Made by a program: the position numbers and the translations under genes. From positions 1 through 50,391 of the forward strand of contig JAADGJ010000049.1 of NCBI GenBank assembly GCA_013152435.1: a DNA stretch of 50,391 nt. The letters are read 5' to 3'. The first letter of the stretch is position 1. The number at the start of each line of letters is the position of its first letter. This DNA is from Chloroflexota bacterium. Lineage in GTDB: Bacteria > Chloroflexota > Anaerolineae > DUEN01. The notes under the pieces are model-generated. The model did no database searches and was not told the DNA's origin. It was given only the letters and a program-made list of their open reading frames with translations. Positions 27,203 to 35,296 of the stretch are shown here, piece after piece.

Positions 27203-27305
27203 GTAAGGGCGAGGCATTCCCTGTAAATTGGCGTGTTCAGAGGGGGTCCGGCGGATGCGACATCTCGTTCTGAGAAGCATCACGGGCGGAATGCCTCGCC
27301 CCTAC
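27203..27305. repeat. Inverted-repeat element A2 upstream of the EACC1-CHAT operon
   Basis: A 103-bp element with ends GTAAGGGCGAGGCATTCC and GGAATGCCTCGCCCCTAC. Its interior (AAATTGGCG near the left end, GAAGCATCA near the right) matches the reverse complement of element A1's interior. The two copies are therefore in opposite orientation around the cassette. Confidence 0.85.
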
Positions 27306-27346
27306 CCCAGCGTTTCCAGGGTCTTGCGCACAGTGCGAGCGTCCGT
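27301..27346 (-). pseudogene. Remnant of a second CHAT-type gene's 3' end
   Basis: Adjacent to element A2 is a ~46-bp copy of the CHAT gene's last codons. On the minus strand it reads TVRKTLETLG then stop, against LIVRKILEALG then stop in the intact gene, about 80% identical at the DNA level. Nothing upstream continues the gene. This is a leftover of a duplicated or exchanged cassette. Confidence 0.65.
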
Positions 27347-27352
27347 AACGAA

Positions 27353-27385
27353 AGAACCCCGGCCTCTCCAAGAAGCCGGGGTTCT
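27353..27385 (-). terminator. Terminator of the minus-strand ABC operon
   Basis: AGAACCCCGGC (27353-27363) pairs with GCCGGGGTTCT (27375-27385), an 11-bp stem with TTTC after it on the minus strand. It lies 20 bases after the ATPase gene's stop. Confidence 0.75.
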
Positions 27386-27405
27386 GAAGGCGTGCGAAGC
27401 CTGCG

Positions 27406-28491
27406 TCAATGTTCCGGTGGGAGCACGTAGATGCAATCCTCCAGCAGGCCGACGGAGACCTGGCTGCCCTCCGGGTAGATGGTCACCTGACGGGGATCGT
27501 ACTCCACCGCCGTGATGAGCTGGCCCGCCACCTCGACATCGTACTCCACCTGGCCGCCCAGGTAGGAGGCCCGGCGGACGATGCCCCGGTAGTGGCCTCC
27601 CTCCTCCTGCACCCGGATGGCCTCCGGGCGGACCACCAACGTGACCTCCGTCCCAACCGGCGGCGTGTGCTCCACCTTGGGCACGTGTAGCGTCCTCCCC
27701 AGCACGTCCAGGCTCACCTGCCCGTCCTCAATTCCCGTCACCCGGCCGCGCATGAAGTTGGTACGGCCGATGAAGTCGGCCACGAAGGCGGTGGCCGGCT
27801 GGCGGTAGATCACCTGCGGCGACCCGATCTGCTCGATCCTCCCCTCGTTCATCACCACGATGCGGTCCGAGAGCGTCATCGCCTCGATCTGATCGTGGGT
27901 CACGTACACGCTGGTGATCCCCAGCGTCTTCTGGATGCGGCGGAGCTCCGTGCGCATCTGCTCGCGCAGCTTGGCGTCCAGGTTGGAGAGCGGCTCGTCC
28001 AACAGCAGGACCTTGGGCTCCATGACCAGGGCTCGGGCCAGGGCCACGCGCTGCTGTTGCCCGCCCGAGAGCTGGTTGGGTGCCCGGTTCTCCAGGCCCG
28101 TCAGCTCGGTCAGCTCCAGCACCTGCGCCACCTTCTGCTCGATCTCGCTCCGGCTCAGCTTCTTGATCTTCAACCCGTAGGCGATGTTCTCGAAGACGCT
28201 GAGGTGCGGGAAGATCGCGTAGCTCTGGAACACCATGGCCATGTCGCGCTGGTTGGGCGGCAGATCGTTGATCTCCTTCCCGTCCAGGATGATCTGCCCC
28301 TTGGTCGGGAACTCAAATCCTGCGATGAGGCGCAGGGTCGTCGTCTTCCCACAGCCTGAGGGACCCAGCAGGGTGATGAATTCCCCCTGCTCGATCTCGA
28401 TGTTCACGTCGTTGACGGCGACAACCTCTCTCTCTCCGCCGCGCCCGGCGAAGACCTTGCTCAGATTGATTAACCGCAGATACACGCTCAT
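27406..28491 (-). CDS. ABC transporter ATPase, iron/polyamine type (FbpC/PotA-like)
   Basis: The 361-residue ATPase drives the transporter encoded by the two genes upstream. Walker A is GPSGCGKT (residues 43-50), the signature is LSGGQQQR, Walker B is VLLLDEPLSNLD and the H-loop is YVTHDQIEAM. A C-terminal TOBE domain follows, with VVRPEAIRV. The start (28491) overlaps the permease stop by ATGA, so the two are translationally coupled. Ferric iron, spermidine or phosphonate are all compatible substrates. Confidence 0.94.
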   Translation of the reverse strand: MSVYLRLINLSKVFAGRGGEREVVAVNDVNIEIEQGEFITLLGPSGCGKTTTLRLIAGFEFPTKGQIILDGKEINDLPPNQRDMAMVFQSYAIFPHLSVFENIAYGLKIKKLSRSEIEQKVAQVLELTELTGLENRAPNQLSGGQQQRVALARALVMEPKVLLLDEPLSNLDAKLREQMRTELRRIQKTLGITSVYVTHDQIEAMTLSDRIVVMNEGRIEQIGSPQVIYRQPATAFVADFIGRTNFMRGRVTGIEDGQVSLDVLGRTLHVPKVEHTPPVGTEVTLVVRPEAIRVQEEGGHYRGIVRRASYLGGQVEYDVEVAGQLITAVEYDPRQVTIYPEGSQVSVGLLEDCIYVLPPEH

Positions 28492-30794
28492 CCTCCACCG
28501 ATGGTCAAGTCTACGCCTTCCTCGGCTGCGAAGGCCCGCCCGACCAGCAGGTACGTCAGCCCGATGGCGACCAGTACGATAAAGATCAGGATCATCGAGT
28601 AGGCGGCGGCCGTACTCATGCCTCCCTGCTCCACCTCGCTCAGGATCCACACGGTCAGGATCGGCCACTCGGCCGTGGTCAGGAAGATGATAGCCGAAAG
28701 GCTGGTCATATGGCGGGCGAAGGCGAAGATGAGCCCGGCGATGAACGCGGGCAGGATCAAAGGCATGGTGATGTGTCGGAAGGTGTATTGGGCGTCGGCG
28801 CCCAGGCTGGTGGACGCCTCCTCGATGGCCGGGTCGATCTGCTGGAGCGCCGCGACGCCGGCGCGCACCGAGGCCGGCAGGCTACGCACCGCATATGCCG
28901 CGATCACGATGTACGGCGTGCCCACCAGCGCCAGCGGTTTCCCGACGAAGGTGAGCGCCGCGCTGAGCGCGAGGAACGACAGCGCGACCCATTGTCTCGC
29001 CCCCTCTCGGACGCGAGAGATCGCGTAGATGCCCAGCGCCAGCGAGGTGAAGCCCAGCATGGCCATGGTCGGGCGGGTGAACACCCGGATAGCGGTGCTC
29101 GTTCGCGTGATGATCTTGGGCCAGGTGGTCCCGGGAAGCGTGCGGCCCCACGCGGCCAGCGGCTGGGTGATGAGGGGGCTCAGGTTGTATATGGCCAGGA
29201 GCGCCGCCATGATGAGCGGCGCCAGCATGGCGCTCCGGCGTCGCTCAGGGGGCGCCCAGCGCGCCGCCGCGGCGGCGATCCCCAGGAAGGCCGCCATCAG
29301 CAGGTAGCGCCAGGCGTCCTCGTACAGGTAGATGCCGGGAAGCCACGTCAGCCCATAGCCGATCAGCGAGCCCACGGCCAGGATGGCGAGCCGCCGGCGC
29401 CAATCGGGGACGGTGTTGGCGACCAGGTAACCGGCCAGCATGGCGTAGATCAGCACAACCACCACGATGGGCGCCTTGATGAAGGCGATGATGTAGCCGA
29501 TGCCCAGGATCGTGCCCGGGACGGCGCCGCCCAAATTGGAGACGAAATCCAGAGCCTGCTTGCCCGAGAAGGCCTTCCGTACGACCAGGAAGGCGATCAC
29601 CATTCCGGCGATCCCGGCGATGGGGGTGGCCACGGCAGACAGGAACGTGGTGGAGAGGATCGCGTTCAGGCCACGTCCCAGGGCGTCGCCGTAGTGGCTG
29701 AGGTCCAGGCTGTAATCAATGCCCCATAGCCGGGTGATGGAGCCGACGAAGATGGAGAGGTAGAGCATGAGGATCAGCAGCAGCATCAGGGTGGCCACTA
29801 TGATGAAACTCCATCGGATGACCGGCTCCTTGACCTGGAGCTGACCGCCGGTGGGCTTACCGGTGACGGCGATGTAGGAGCGACGGCTGACGTAGTAGCG
29901 CTGGAGCAGGAACACGGTCAGCGTGGGGATCAGCAGCACCAGGGAGAGCGCTGCGCCCTTCTGTTGGTCATACTGGCCGTTGATGGCCAGGAAGATCTCC
30001 ACGGAGAGCACGGTGGTGTTGCCCCCCAGGAGCAGCGGGTTGCCCAGGTCGGCCAGGGATTCCACGAAGAGGAGCAGGAAGGATCCGGCCAGGCCGGGGA
30101 TCAACAGCGGCAGGGTGACGGTGCGGAAGATGTGGAACTTGCTGGCCCCCAGGCTCAGCGCCGCCTCCTCCACCGACGGATCGAGGCGTTCCAGCATCGC
30201 CCGGATGATCAGGTAGGCCACCGAGAAGTAAGTCACGATCTGGACGAAGACCAGGCCGTCCAGCCCGTACACGTCGTTGGCCCCGGGGCCGAATCGCATT
30301 CCCAATAATTGCTTGGTGATAAGGCCGTTCCGCCCGAAGAGGAGCACCGTCGCGATGGCGATGGCAAAGGGCGGGGAGATGGTCGGCAGCAACGTCAGGA
30401 CGTGCAGCAGCCGGGGGAAGGGCACGTTGCAGCGTACGATCGTGTAGGCGAAGATGAACCCCAGTGCCGTGCCCCCGGTGGCCGTCATTAGACCCATGAT
30501 CATGGTGTCCCGCAGCACCTGAAGGTTATGCGCCTGATAATAGGGATCGAAGTATTGGGCGAAGTACTTCATGCTGAACTCGCCGCTGACCGGGTCGAAG
30601 AAGCCCTGCCAGGCGACGCGCAGGAGCGGGTAGGCGACGAATAGGAAGACGAAAATGCCTACCCCCATCAATCCCATGGCCAGGACGGGGTCCTGGCCGA
30701 TCATCTTCAGCTCACGATAACGTCGCCGCAGGCCCATGCGCCAGCCGCGCGCGCTGACCTCTGCGGCGGTGGGTTGGATGGCGATCTCGCTCAT
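28488..30794 (-). CDS. ABC transporter permease with two fused permease domains and a large insertion
   Basis: The 768-residue membrane protein contains two binding-protein-dependent transport domains, each with an EAA loop: EEAALSLGAS (209-218) and EEASTSLGAD (658-667). Fused FbpB-like permeases are usually 500-580 residues. Here the second domain is split by an insertion of about 175 residues (441-618) between the GTILGIGYIIAFIK segment and the VGTPYIVIAAYAVRSLP segment. The insertion has about five or six hydrophobic helices and so adds membrane spans rather than a soluble domain. The ATG at 30794 has only a weak ribosome site. The binding-protein gene ends 108 bases upstream. Confidence 0.9.
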   Translation of the reverse strand: MSEIAIQPTAAEVSARGWRMGLRRRYRELKMIGQDPVLAMGLMGVGIFVFLFVAYPLLRVAWQGFFDPVSGEFSMKYFAQYFDPYYQAHNLQVLRDTMIMGLMTATGGTALGFIFAYTIVRCNVPFPRLLHVLTLLPTISPPFAIAIATVLLFGRNGLITKQLLGMRFGPGANDVYGLDGLVFVQIVTYFSVAYLIIRAMLERLDPSVEEAALSLGASKFHIFRTVTLPLLIPGLAGSFLLLFVESLADLGNPLLLGGNTTVLSVEIFLAINGQYDQQKGAALSLVLLIPTLTVFLLQRYYVSRRSYIAVTGKPTGGQLQVKEPVIRWSFIIVATLMLLLILMLYLSIFVGSITRLWGIDYSLDLSHYGDALGRGLNAILSTTFLSAVATPIAGIAGMVIAFLVVRKAFSGKQALDFVSNLGGAVPGTILGIGYIIAFIKAPIVVVVLIYAMLAGYLVANTVPDWRRRLAILAVGSLIGYGLTWLPGIYLYEDAWRYLLMAAFLGIAAAAARWAPPERRRSAMLAPLIMAALLAIYNLSPLITQPLAAWGRTLPGTTWPKIITRTSTAIRVFTRPTMAMLGFTSLALGIYAISRVREGARQWVALSFLALSAALTFVGKPLALVGTPYIVIAAYAVRSLPASVRAGVAALQQIDPAIEEASTSLGADAQYTFRHITMPLILPAFIAGLIFAFARHMTSLSAIIFLTTAEWPILTVWILSEVEQGGMSTAAAYSMILIFIVLVAIGLTYLLVGRAFAAEEGVDLTIGGG

Positions 30795-30902
30795 AGGAAT
30801 TCGCTTTCGGAGTGAGGTGATGGATCGGCCGTGCAGTGCCGATGAGAGCAGTAAGGGGGCGAGTCGGCGACCCGCCCCCATTTCCTGTCGCTTGGCCGCC
30901 GA

Positions 30903-31955
30903 TTACTTCTTCAAGTTCTCGGCTCCGGCGATCTCGTTGGTGAACTTGTCGATGAACTCCTTCTTGTGCTCGCCGCACCACTGGAAGTCATAGTCGATGA
31001 GCTTGACTTCCAGCAGCTCCGGCCGGGAGGCCTTGGCGCCCTTCACCGTGGGAGCCTGGTAGGCGTGGTACTTGGGGCCGAGCTCCTGGGTCTCGGGCTC
31101 CAGCGCCCAGTCGAACCACTTCTTGGCCGCATCCAGGTGCTTGGCGCCCTTGATGATGCCCATGCCACCGATCTCGTAGCCGGTGCCCTCCTCGGGGAAG
31201 GTCAACACCAGCGGCGCTCCCTTCTCGATCTCGGCCACGATGTCGTGGGAGAAGACGATGCCGACGGCTGCCTCACCCTGTCCGACGAACTTGGCGGGCG
31301 CTGCGCCGCTCTTGGTGAACTGCAGCACCTGGCCGGCGTACTTCTTCAGGAACTCCCAGCCCTCCTCCTCGCCCTTAATCTGCAGGATGGTGCACAGGGC
31401 GGTGTAGGAGGTGCCGGAGCTGGACGGATGTGCGACCATGAGCTGACCTGTGAACTCGGGCTTCAGCAGATCATCCCAGCTCCGAGGGGGCTCCACGCCG
31501 GGGTGCTCCTCCAGCCAGTTCTTATTGGTGGCGAACCCCAGCGAGCCCACGTAGATGCCGACCCAGTAGTTGTCCGGGTCCTTCATGAGCTTGGGATCCT
31601 TGATGTTGGCCGCGTTGGGCGACTCGTACGCCTCGAGCAGGCCCTCGTTCTTGGCGGCGATGAAGCTGTCGATGGGGCCACCCCACCAGATATCGAACTG
31701 GGGATTGTCCTTCTCGTTGCGCAGCCGCGTCAGCGACTCACCGCTGGACATGCGCACGAAGTTGACGGTGATGTTGGGGTAGCGCTTCTCGAACTCGGCC
31801 TTCATGCCCTCGCACCACTCGACCTGCGGGGTGCAGAGAAGGTTCAGCTCGGTGCTCTCCTGCTGCGCTGGCTGCGCTGCCTGGGGGGGCACGCACGCAC
31901 CCAACAGCAGAACGAGGATCATCATAGGGGTGATCCACATGAGATGGCGACGCAT
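30903..31955 (-). CDS. ABC transporter substrate-binding lipoprotein, iron/polyamine type
   Basis: The 350-residue product has a lipoprotein signal (LLLGACVP, Cys21). The mature part resembles the extracellular binding proteins of ferric iron and aminoethylphosphonate importers: LLCTPQVEWCEGMKAEFE at the start, FDIWWGGP, VGIYVGSLGFATNK, GEAAVGIVFSHDIV and a C-terminal EIGGMGIIKGAKHLDAAKKW. No pair of adjacent Tyr typical of transferrin-like iron ligands is seen, so the substrate is uncertain. A GGGGGCG/CGCCCCC hairpin around 30852-30880 follows the gene and may reduce readthrough into the permease. Confidence 0.92.
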   Translation of the reverse strand: MRRHLMWITPMMILVLLLGACVPPQAAQPAQQESTELNLLCTPQVEWCEGMKAEFEKRYPNITVNFVRMSSGESLTRLRNEKDNPQFDIWWGGPIDSFIAAKNEGLLEAYESPNAANIKDPKLMKDPDNYWVGIYVGSLGFATNKNWLEEHPGVEPPRSWDDLLKPEFTGQLMVAHPSSSGTSYTALCTILQIKGEEEGWEFLKKYAGQVLQFTKSGAAPAKFVGQGEAAVGIVFSHDIVAEIEKGAPLVLTFPEEGTGYEIGGMGIIKGAKHLDAAKKWFDWALEPETQELGPKYHAYQAPTVKGAKASRPELLEVKLIDYDFQWCGEHKKEFIDKFTNEIAGAENLKK

Positions 31956-32106
31956 GGTATACCTCCTTAAGCGTAGTGTCCGATTGGCTGTGGAGCGTTC
32001 ATTTGAATGCTGTCGTCTGTCCGAAGAAGTATGCGCCGTTGCACCTCCTTATCTTTTCTGTTGTGGTCGATGCTGATATCGAGATCGCAACTTCACGAAA
32101 GTGAGG

Positions 32107-32137
32107 GACACCCAAGACGGGGGATGGTCTGGGTGTC
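32107..32137 (-). promoter_or_regulatory. Hairpin in the long leader of the iron-type ABC operon
   Basis: The leader of about 240 bases contains GACACCCA paired with TGGGTGTC (perfect 8 bp, extended by AG/CT-type pairs). No known riboswitch consensus is visible in it. A spare AAGGAGGTG site without an ATG also lies in the leader near 32045. Confidence 0.4.
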
Positions 32138-32199
32138 GCAGGGTGAGGCAAAAAGATCACGGAGGGTAATCGTGATGACTTCTTCCGTCCTCGATCTTT

Positions 32200-32229
32200 A
32201 TTATAGCATGCCTCGGCGGAGAAACGCAA
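32200..32229 (-). promoter_or_regulatory. Promoter of the iron-type ABC operon
   Basis: On the minus strand TTGCGT (32229-32224) and a perfect TATAAT (32205-32200) are 18 bases apart. The first gene starts at 31955, so the leader is about 240 bases. Confidence 0.6.
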
Positions 32230-32308
32230 TCGCGGCGAGGCCGTTTTAAAGCTCGAAATGCCCTGCCCCGATACGGCGTAAGCAGAATGTTGCAGGCGGG
32301 AGGCTGAA

Positions 32309-32339
32309 AAAGGGGCGTCCCACCAGGGGAGGCCCCTTT
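32309..32339 (-). terminator. Terminator of the isomerase-like gene
   Basis: AAAGGGGC (32309-32316) pairs with GCCCCTTT (32332-32339); on the minus strand a T run of five follows (complement of 32307-32311). Confidence 0.75.
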
Positions 32340-32364
32340 CCCACTGGCGATCGCACCCCTGAGG

Positions 32365-33147
32365 CTACAGGAGCGCCCGAAGCGTCTCGGCGCTCTCGAT
32401 GATCTCCGCGGTGGGATCGTGATCGCCGGTCTCGATCTCGATGCTCAGCGGGCCATCGTAGCCGACCATCTTCAGCGCCTGGATCACCCCTTCCACGTCC
32501 ACGACGCCCTTGCCCAGGGCGCAGCATCGGTGGCCGCCGCCCGGCAGGATATCCTTAAAGTGCACGTGGACGATGTGCCCTTGCAGCTCGTAGATGGCCT
32601 TCACCGGGTCACCGCCCGCTGCCGCCATGTTCCCCGTGTCCATGGTCACGCCGATCCAGTTCTCGTAGCCCTGGATGGTTTCCAGCAGCTCCTGGGCCGT
32701 CCTCTCCGGGTGGTTTTCCACGCCGACCTTGATCCCGTACTTCTGGCACAAGGGGTAGATCTTGCCGGCCATGTCCCGGTCGATCCAATCGGCGATGACG
32801 GGTGCCCCCAACACCCGGGCTGCCTGGAAGGTCACCTCGGTGCGGTCCAGGTTCTCCCGGGCGTCGCCCAGGCCGCTGGCGAAGGAGACCACGCTCAACC
32901 CCCGGCGCTCGATGATCTGGCGCAGCGTGACGAAATCGACCAGCTTCCACGTCCAGGGCCCGGCGTGCGCTTTCCACACCTCGACGGCGTTCAATCTCGC
33001 CGGCTCCAGTCGATCAAGGAGTTCGGCGAACACCTGGGGAGTCGCGTGCTCGGTGGTGGCGCGCTCGGCCTCCCCCCAATTGAACTCGACGCTCGGGTAA
33101 CTGATGGCATCGCACACATAGCTGGCGCTGACGAACGAGATCTGCAT
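32365..33147 (-). CDS. Sugar phosphate isomerase/epimerase-like TIM-barrel protein
   Basis: The 260-residue product is an AP-endonuclease-2/xylose-isomerase-like TIM barrel. Metal-site residues of the family are visible: the KVGVENHPE segment (Glu), GVTMDTGNMAAAGGD (Asp), HIVHVHFKDI (His) and LSIEIETGD (Glu). These proteins isomerise or dehydrate sugars and inositols. The ATG at 33147 follows GGAGGA; an ATG six codons earlier has a poorer site. It is transcribed after pepF, 47 bases downstream of that gene's stop. Confidence 0.9.
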   Translation of the reverse strand: MQISFVSASYVCDAISYPSVEFNWGEAERATTEHATPQVFAELLDRLEPARLNAVEVWKAHAGPWTWKLVDFVTLRQIIERRGLSVVSFASGLGDARENLDRTEVTFQAARVLGAPVIADWIDRDMAGKIYPLCQKYGIKVGVENHPERTAQELLETIQGYENWIGVTMDTGNMAAAGGDPVKAIYELQGHIVHVHFKDILPGGGHRCCALGKGVVDVEGVIQALKMVGYDGPLSIEIETGDHDPTAEIIESAETLRALL

Positions 33148-33194
33148 GGGATCCTCCCCCTCCATGTGCTGTTTGCGTTTTGCTGCTTACGCTT

Positions 33195-34967
33195 CTATTC
33201 CTTCTCCATCGCCTCCAGCTCATCGATCATGCCGGAGATGACGTCGAAGCCGCCCTGCCAGAAGGCGGGCGAGGTGATGTCGATCCCTGCCTCGCTCAGC
33301 ACTTGCTGGGGGCTCGCCGATCCGCCGTAAGCGAGGATCTTCAGATAGGCGGGTTTGAAGGTTTCTCCCTCCTCTTTGTATCGCTGGTACAGGGAGAGCA
33401 CCAGCAGTTGTCCGAAGCTGTAGGCGTACACATAGAACGGCGTGTGATAGATGTGTGGAATGGAGACCCACTCCCAGCGGAACTCCTCGCTGATCTCCAC
33501 GGCGTCGCCGAATTGGTCGTGCAGGTTGGCCAGGTAGCGCTCACAGAGCTGATCCGTGGTTCGTCCCTCGGTGACCAGATCGTGGGCCTCACGCTCGAAC
33601 AAGGCGAAGTAAGCCTGGCGCAGCACGGTGGCGTAGGTGTCGTCCAGGGCGGAGGCCAGCAGATCTCGCCGCACGGCTGCGTCCTTCTCCTCACGCAGCA
33701 GCCGGTCCGTCAGCAGCATCTCGCCGAAGACGGAGGCCGTCTCAGCCAGCGGGAGGGATGGGTGGAAGGTGAGGACGGAGTGGTGGCTGGCCAGGGAGGA
33801 GTGGATCGCGTGTCCCAGCTCATGGGCCAGCACGGCCACATCCCGGGCCTTGCCGGTGTAGTTGAGCAGGATGTAAGGGGTGACGCCCGGCAGAACACCG
33901 TAGGAGAAAGCCCCTCCCTGCTTGCCCGGCCGCACCTGGGCGTCAATGTGACGATCGGTGAAGACCCGTCGGGCGTGCTCTGCCATCTCCGACGAGAACG
34001 CCTGGTAGGTGTCGAGCACCAGATCGACCGCCTCACCGTAGTCGTAGCTCTTCTCCGCGCTGACGATGGGGGCGTAGATGTCGTACCGGCGCAGCCGATC
34101 CATGCCCAGCCAGCGGGCCTTCAGCCGGAAGTAGCGCTGGAAGACGCCCGCGTTCTCCCGGCATACCCTCAGCAGGGTATCCACGGCGGCGTCCGGGATG
34201 TCATTGGCCAGGTTTCGGACGGCGATGGGGGAGGGGAAGTGGCGCAGTTTCAAGTTCTCATTGTGCCAATCCCGCACCCGATAGGCGTAGATCTGTCCCA
34301 GCAGGCCGCCCTGTTCCCCGTAGACCCGATATAGCTCCTGATAGGCGGCCGCGCGGACCTCGGGGCGTGGATCCCGGGCGTACACCATCAACTGCTCACG
34401 GGTGAGCAGCTTTTTCTCTCCGTCCACCTCCAGCTCGAAGAGGAAGCGGTTCGTGATCATGTCGTAGAGGGTGATGAGCGCGTTGATCCCGTTGACGTCT
34501 TTGATGTTGATGATCTGTTCTTCCGGCTCGCTCAGGGTGTAGGGCTTGAAGCGGCGCAGGCTCTCCAGGAAGTAGCGGTAGTCCCCGGCGTGGCGCATGA
34601 GGCGCTGAGCCGGCTCGTCGTCCAGCCCCTTCCACCACAGGCTGAAGAACAGGATCCGATTCTGGACATCGGCGCCCAGTTGCTCGATCCGGCTGCGGAA
34701 GGCGAGCGCTTGTTGATCCTGGGTGTCCTCGGAGAACCAGAGGTATGCGTAGCCGCCCAGCCGGTGCAGCGCCTGCGAGATCGCCTCATATTGACGGACG
34801 ATGGCGAGGAAGTCCTCCTCCTCCATGTCGGGGGATAGCCGATCACGTTGCGCTTCCATCTCCTCCACCAGCCGTTCCAGATCGGCGATGACCTCATCGG
34901 CGGCCTCAGGCGAGGTGAGCAGGTCGCTCAGATCCCATCGCGTGGATTCGGATACGAGAGGATGCAT
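33195..34967 (-). CDS. pepF: Oligoendopeptidase F, M3 family zinc metallopeptidase
   Basis: The 590-residue enzyme cleaves short peptides in the cytoplasm. The zinc site HELGHAIH lies at 382-389 and the third ligand Glu is in LAETASVFGE. The N-terminal helical domain and the C-terminal YHTPFYVYAYSFGQL segment (with the substrate-binding Tyr and His) are as in PepF. The ATG at 34967 was chosen because GGAGCT precedes it and the conserved N-terminus begins there; upstream open sequence runs into a repeat element. Confidence 0.95.
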   Translation of the reverse strand: MHPLVSESTRWDLSDLLTSPEAADEVIADLERLVEEMEAQRDRLSPDMEEEDFLAIVRQYEAISQALHRLGGYAYLWFSEDTQDQQALAFRSRIEQLGADVQNRILFFSLWWKGLDDEPAQRLMRHAGDYRYFLESLRRFKPYTLSEPEEQIINIKDVNGINALITLYDMITNRFLFELEVDGEKKLLTREQLMVYARDPRPEVRAAAYQELYRVYGEQGGLLGQIYAYRVRDWHNENLKLRHFPSPIAVRNLANDIPDAAVDTLLRVCRENAGVFQRYFRLKARWLGMDRLRRYDIYAPIVSAEKSYDYGEAVDLVLDTYQAFSSEMAEHARRVFTDRHIDAQVRPGKQGGAFSYGVLPGVTPYILLNYTGKARDVAVLAHELGHAIHSSLASHHSVLTFHPSLPLAETASVFGEMLLTDRLLREEKDAAVRRDLLASALDDTYATVLRQAYFALFEREAHDLVTEGRTTDQLCERYLANLHDQFGDAVEISEEFRWEWVSIPHIYHTPFYVYAYSFGQLLVLSLYQRYKEEGETFKPAYLKILAYGGSASPQQVLSEAGIDITSPAFWQGGFDVISGMIDELEAMEKE

Positions 34968-35054
34968 ACGCAATAGCTCCTTCCATGGATTGTGCTGGGG
35001 TAAGCTTTCGTGGATTCTATCATGCCCCGCCTCGTCGCTCCGGTCAAGTTTCTG

Positions 35055-35204
35055 AGAGTGTGTCTGAGAGATGCCGTTGCTTCTGCCGTGGGGAGGCCCG
35101 GAGGGGCTCCGCCCCTCCTGAAAAAGCCCTTCTTCTGCCTTCAACCTGCCTGGCCTCGGCCTGGGCCCTTCGGAAAGGGCCGAGAAAGGCAGGTGCAGGC
35201 CGGA
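35055..35204 (+). repeat. Terminal-inverted-repeat element, copy R2 (3' truncated)
   Basis: Left end AGAGTGTGTCTGA, then ATGCCGTTGCTTCTGCCGTG and a hairpin-forming interior (CCTGCCTGGCCTCGGCC with GGGCCGAGAAAGGCAGG). This interior matches copies R3b and R4. No right-end inverted repeat is found, so the copy seems truncated near 35204. Confidence 0.7.
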
Positions 35205-35236
35205 TGGGGACATCCCTGGCTGCGCTGCCGGGGCAG

Positions 35237-35265
35237 TTGGCTCTCGATGGCGCTCGTGCTATACT
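35237..35265 (+). promoter_or_regulatory. Promoter of manA
   Basis: TTGGCT (35237-35242) and TATACT (35260-35265) are 17 bases apart, 31 bases before the manA start codon. It lies directly after repeat copy R2. Confidence 0.7.
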
Positions 35266-35296
35266 GGAGCCAGTTCTCCATTACAGAGGTAAGCTC

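Noticed and set aside
22800-27346. A classic composite transposon carrying the defence cassette
   Set aside because: No transposase or recombinase gene lies in or next to the cassette, and target-site duplications could not be identified; only the inverted elements and tail duplication are claimed.
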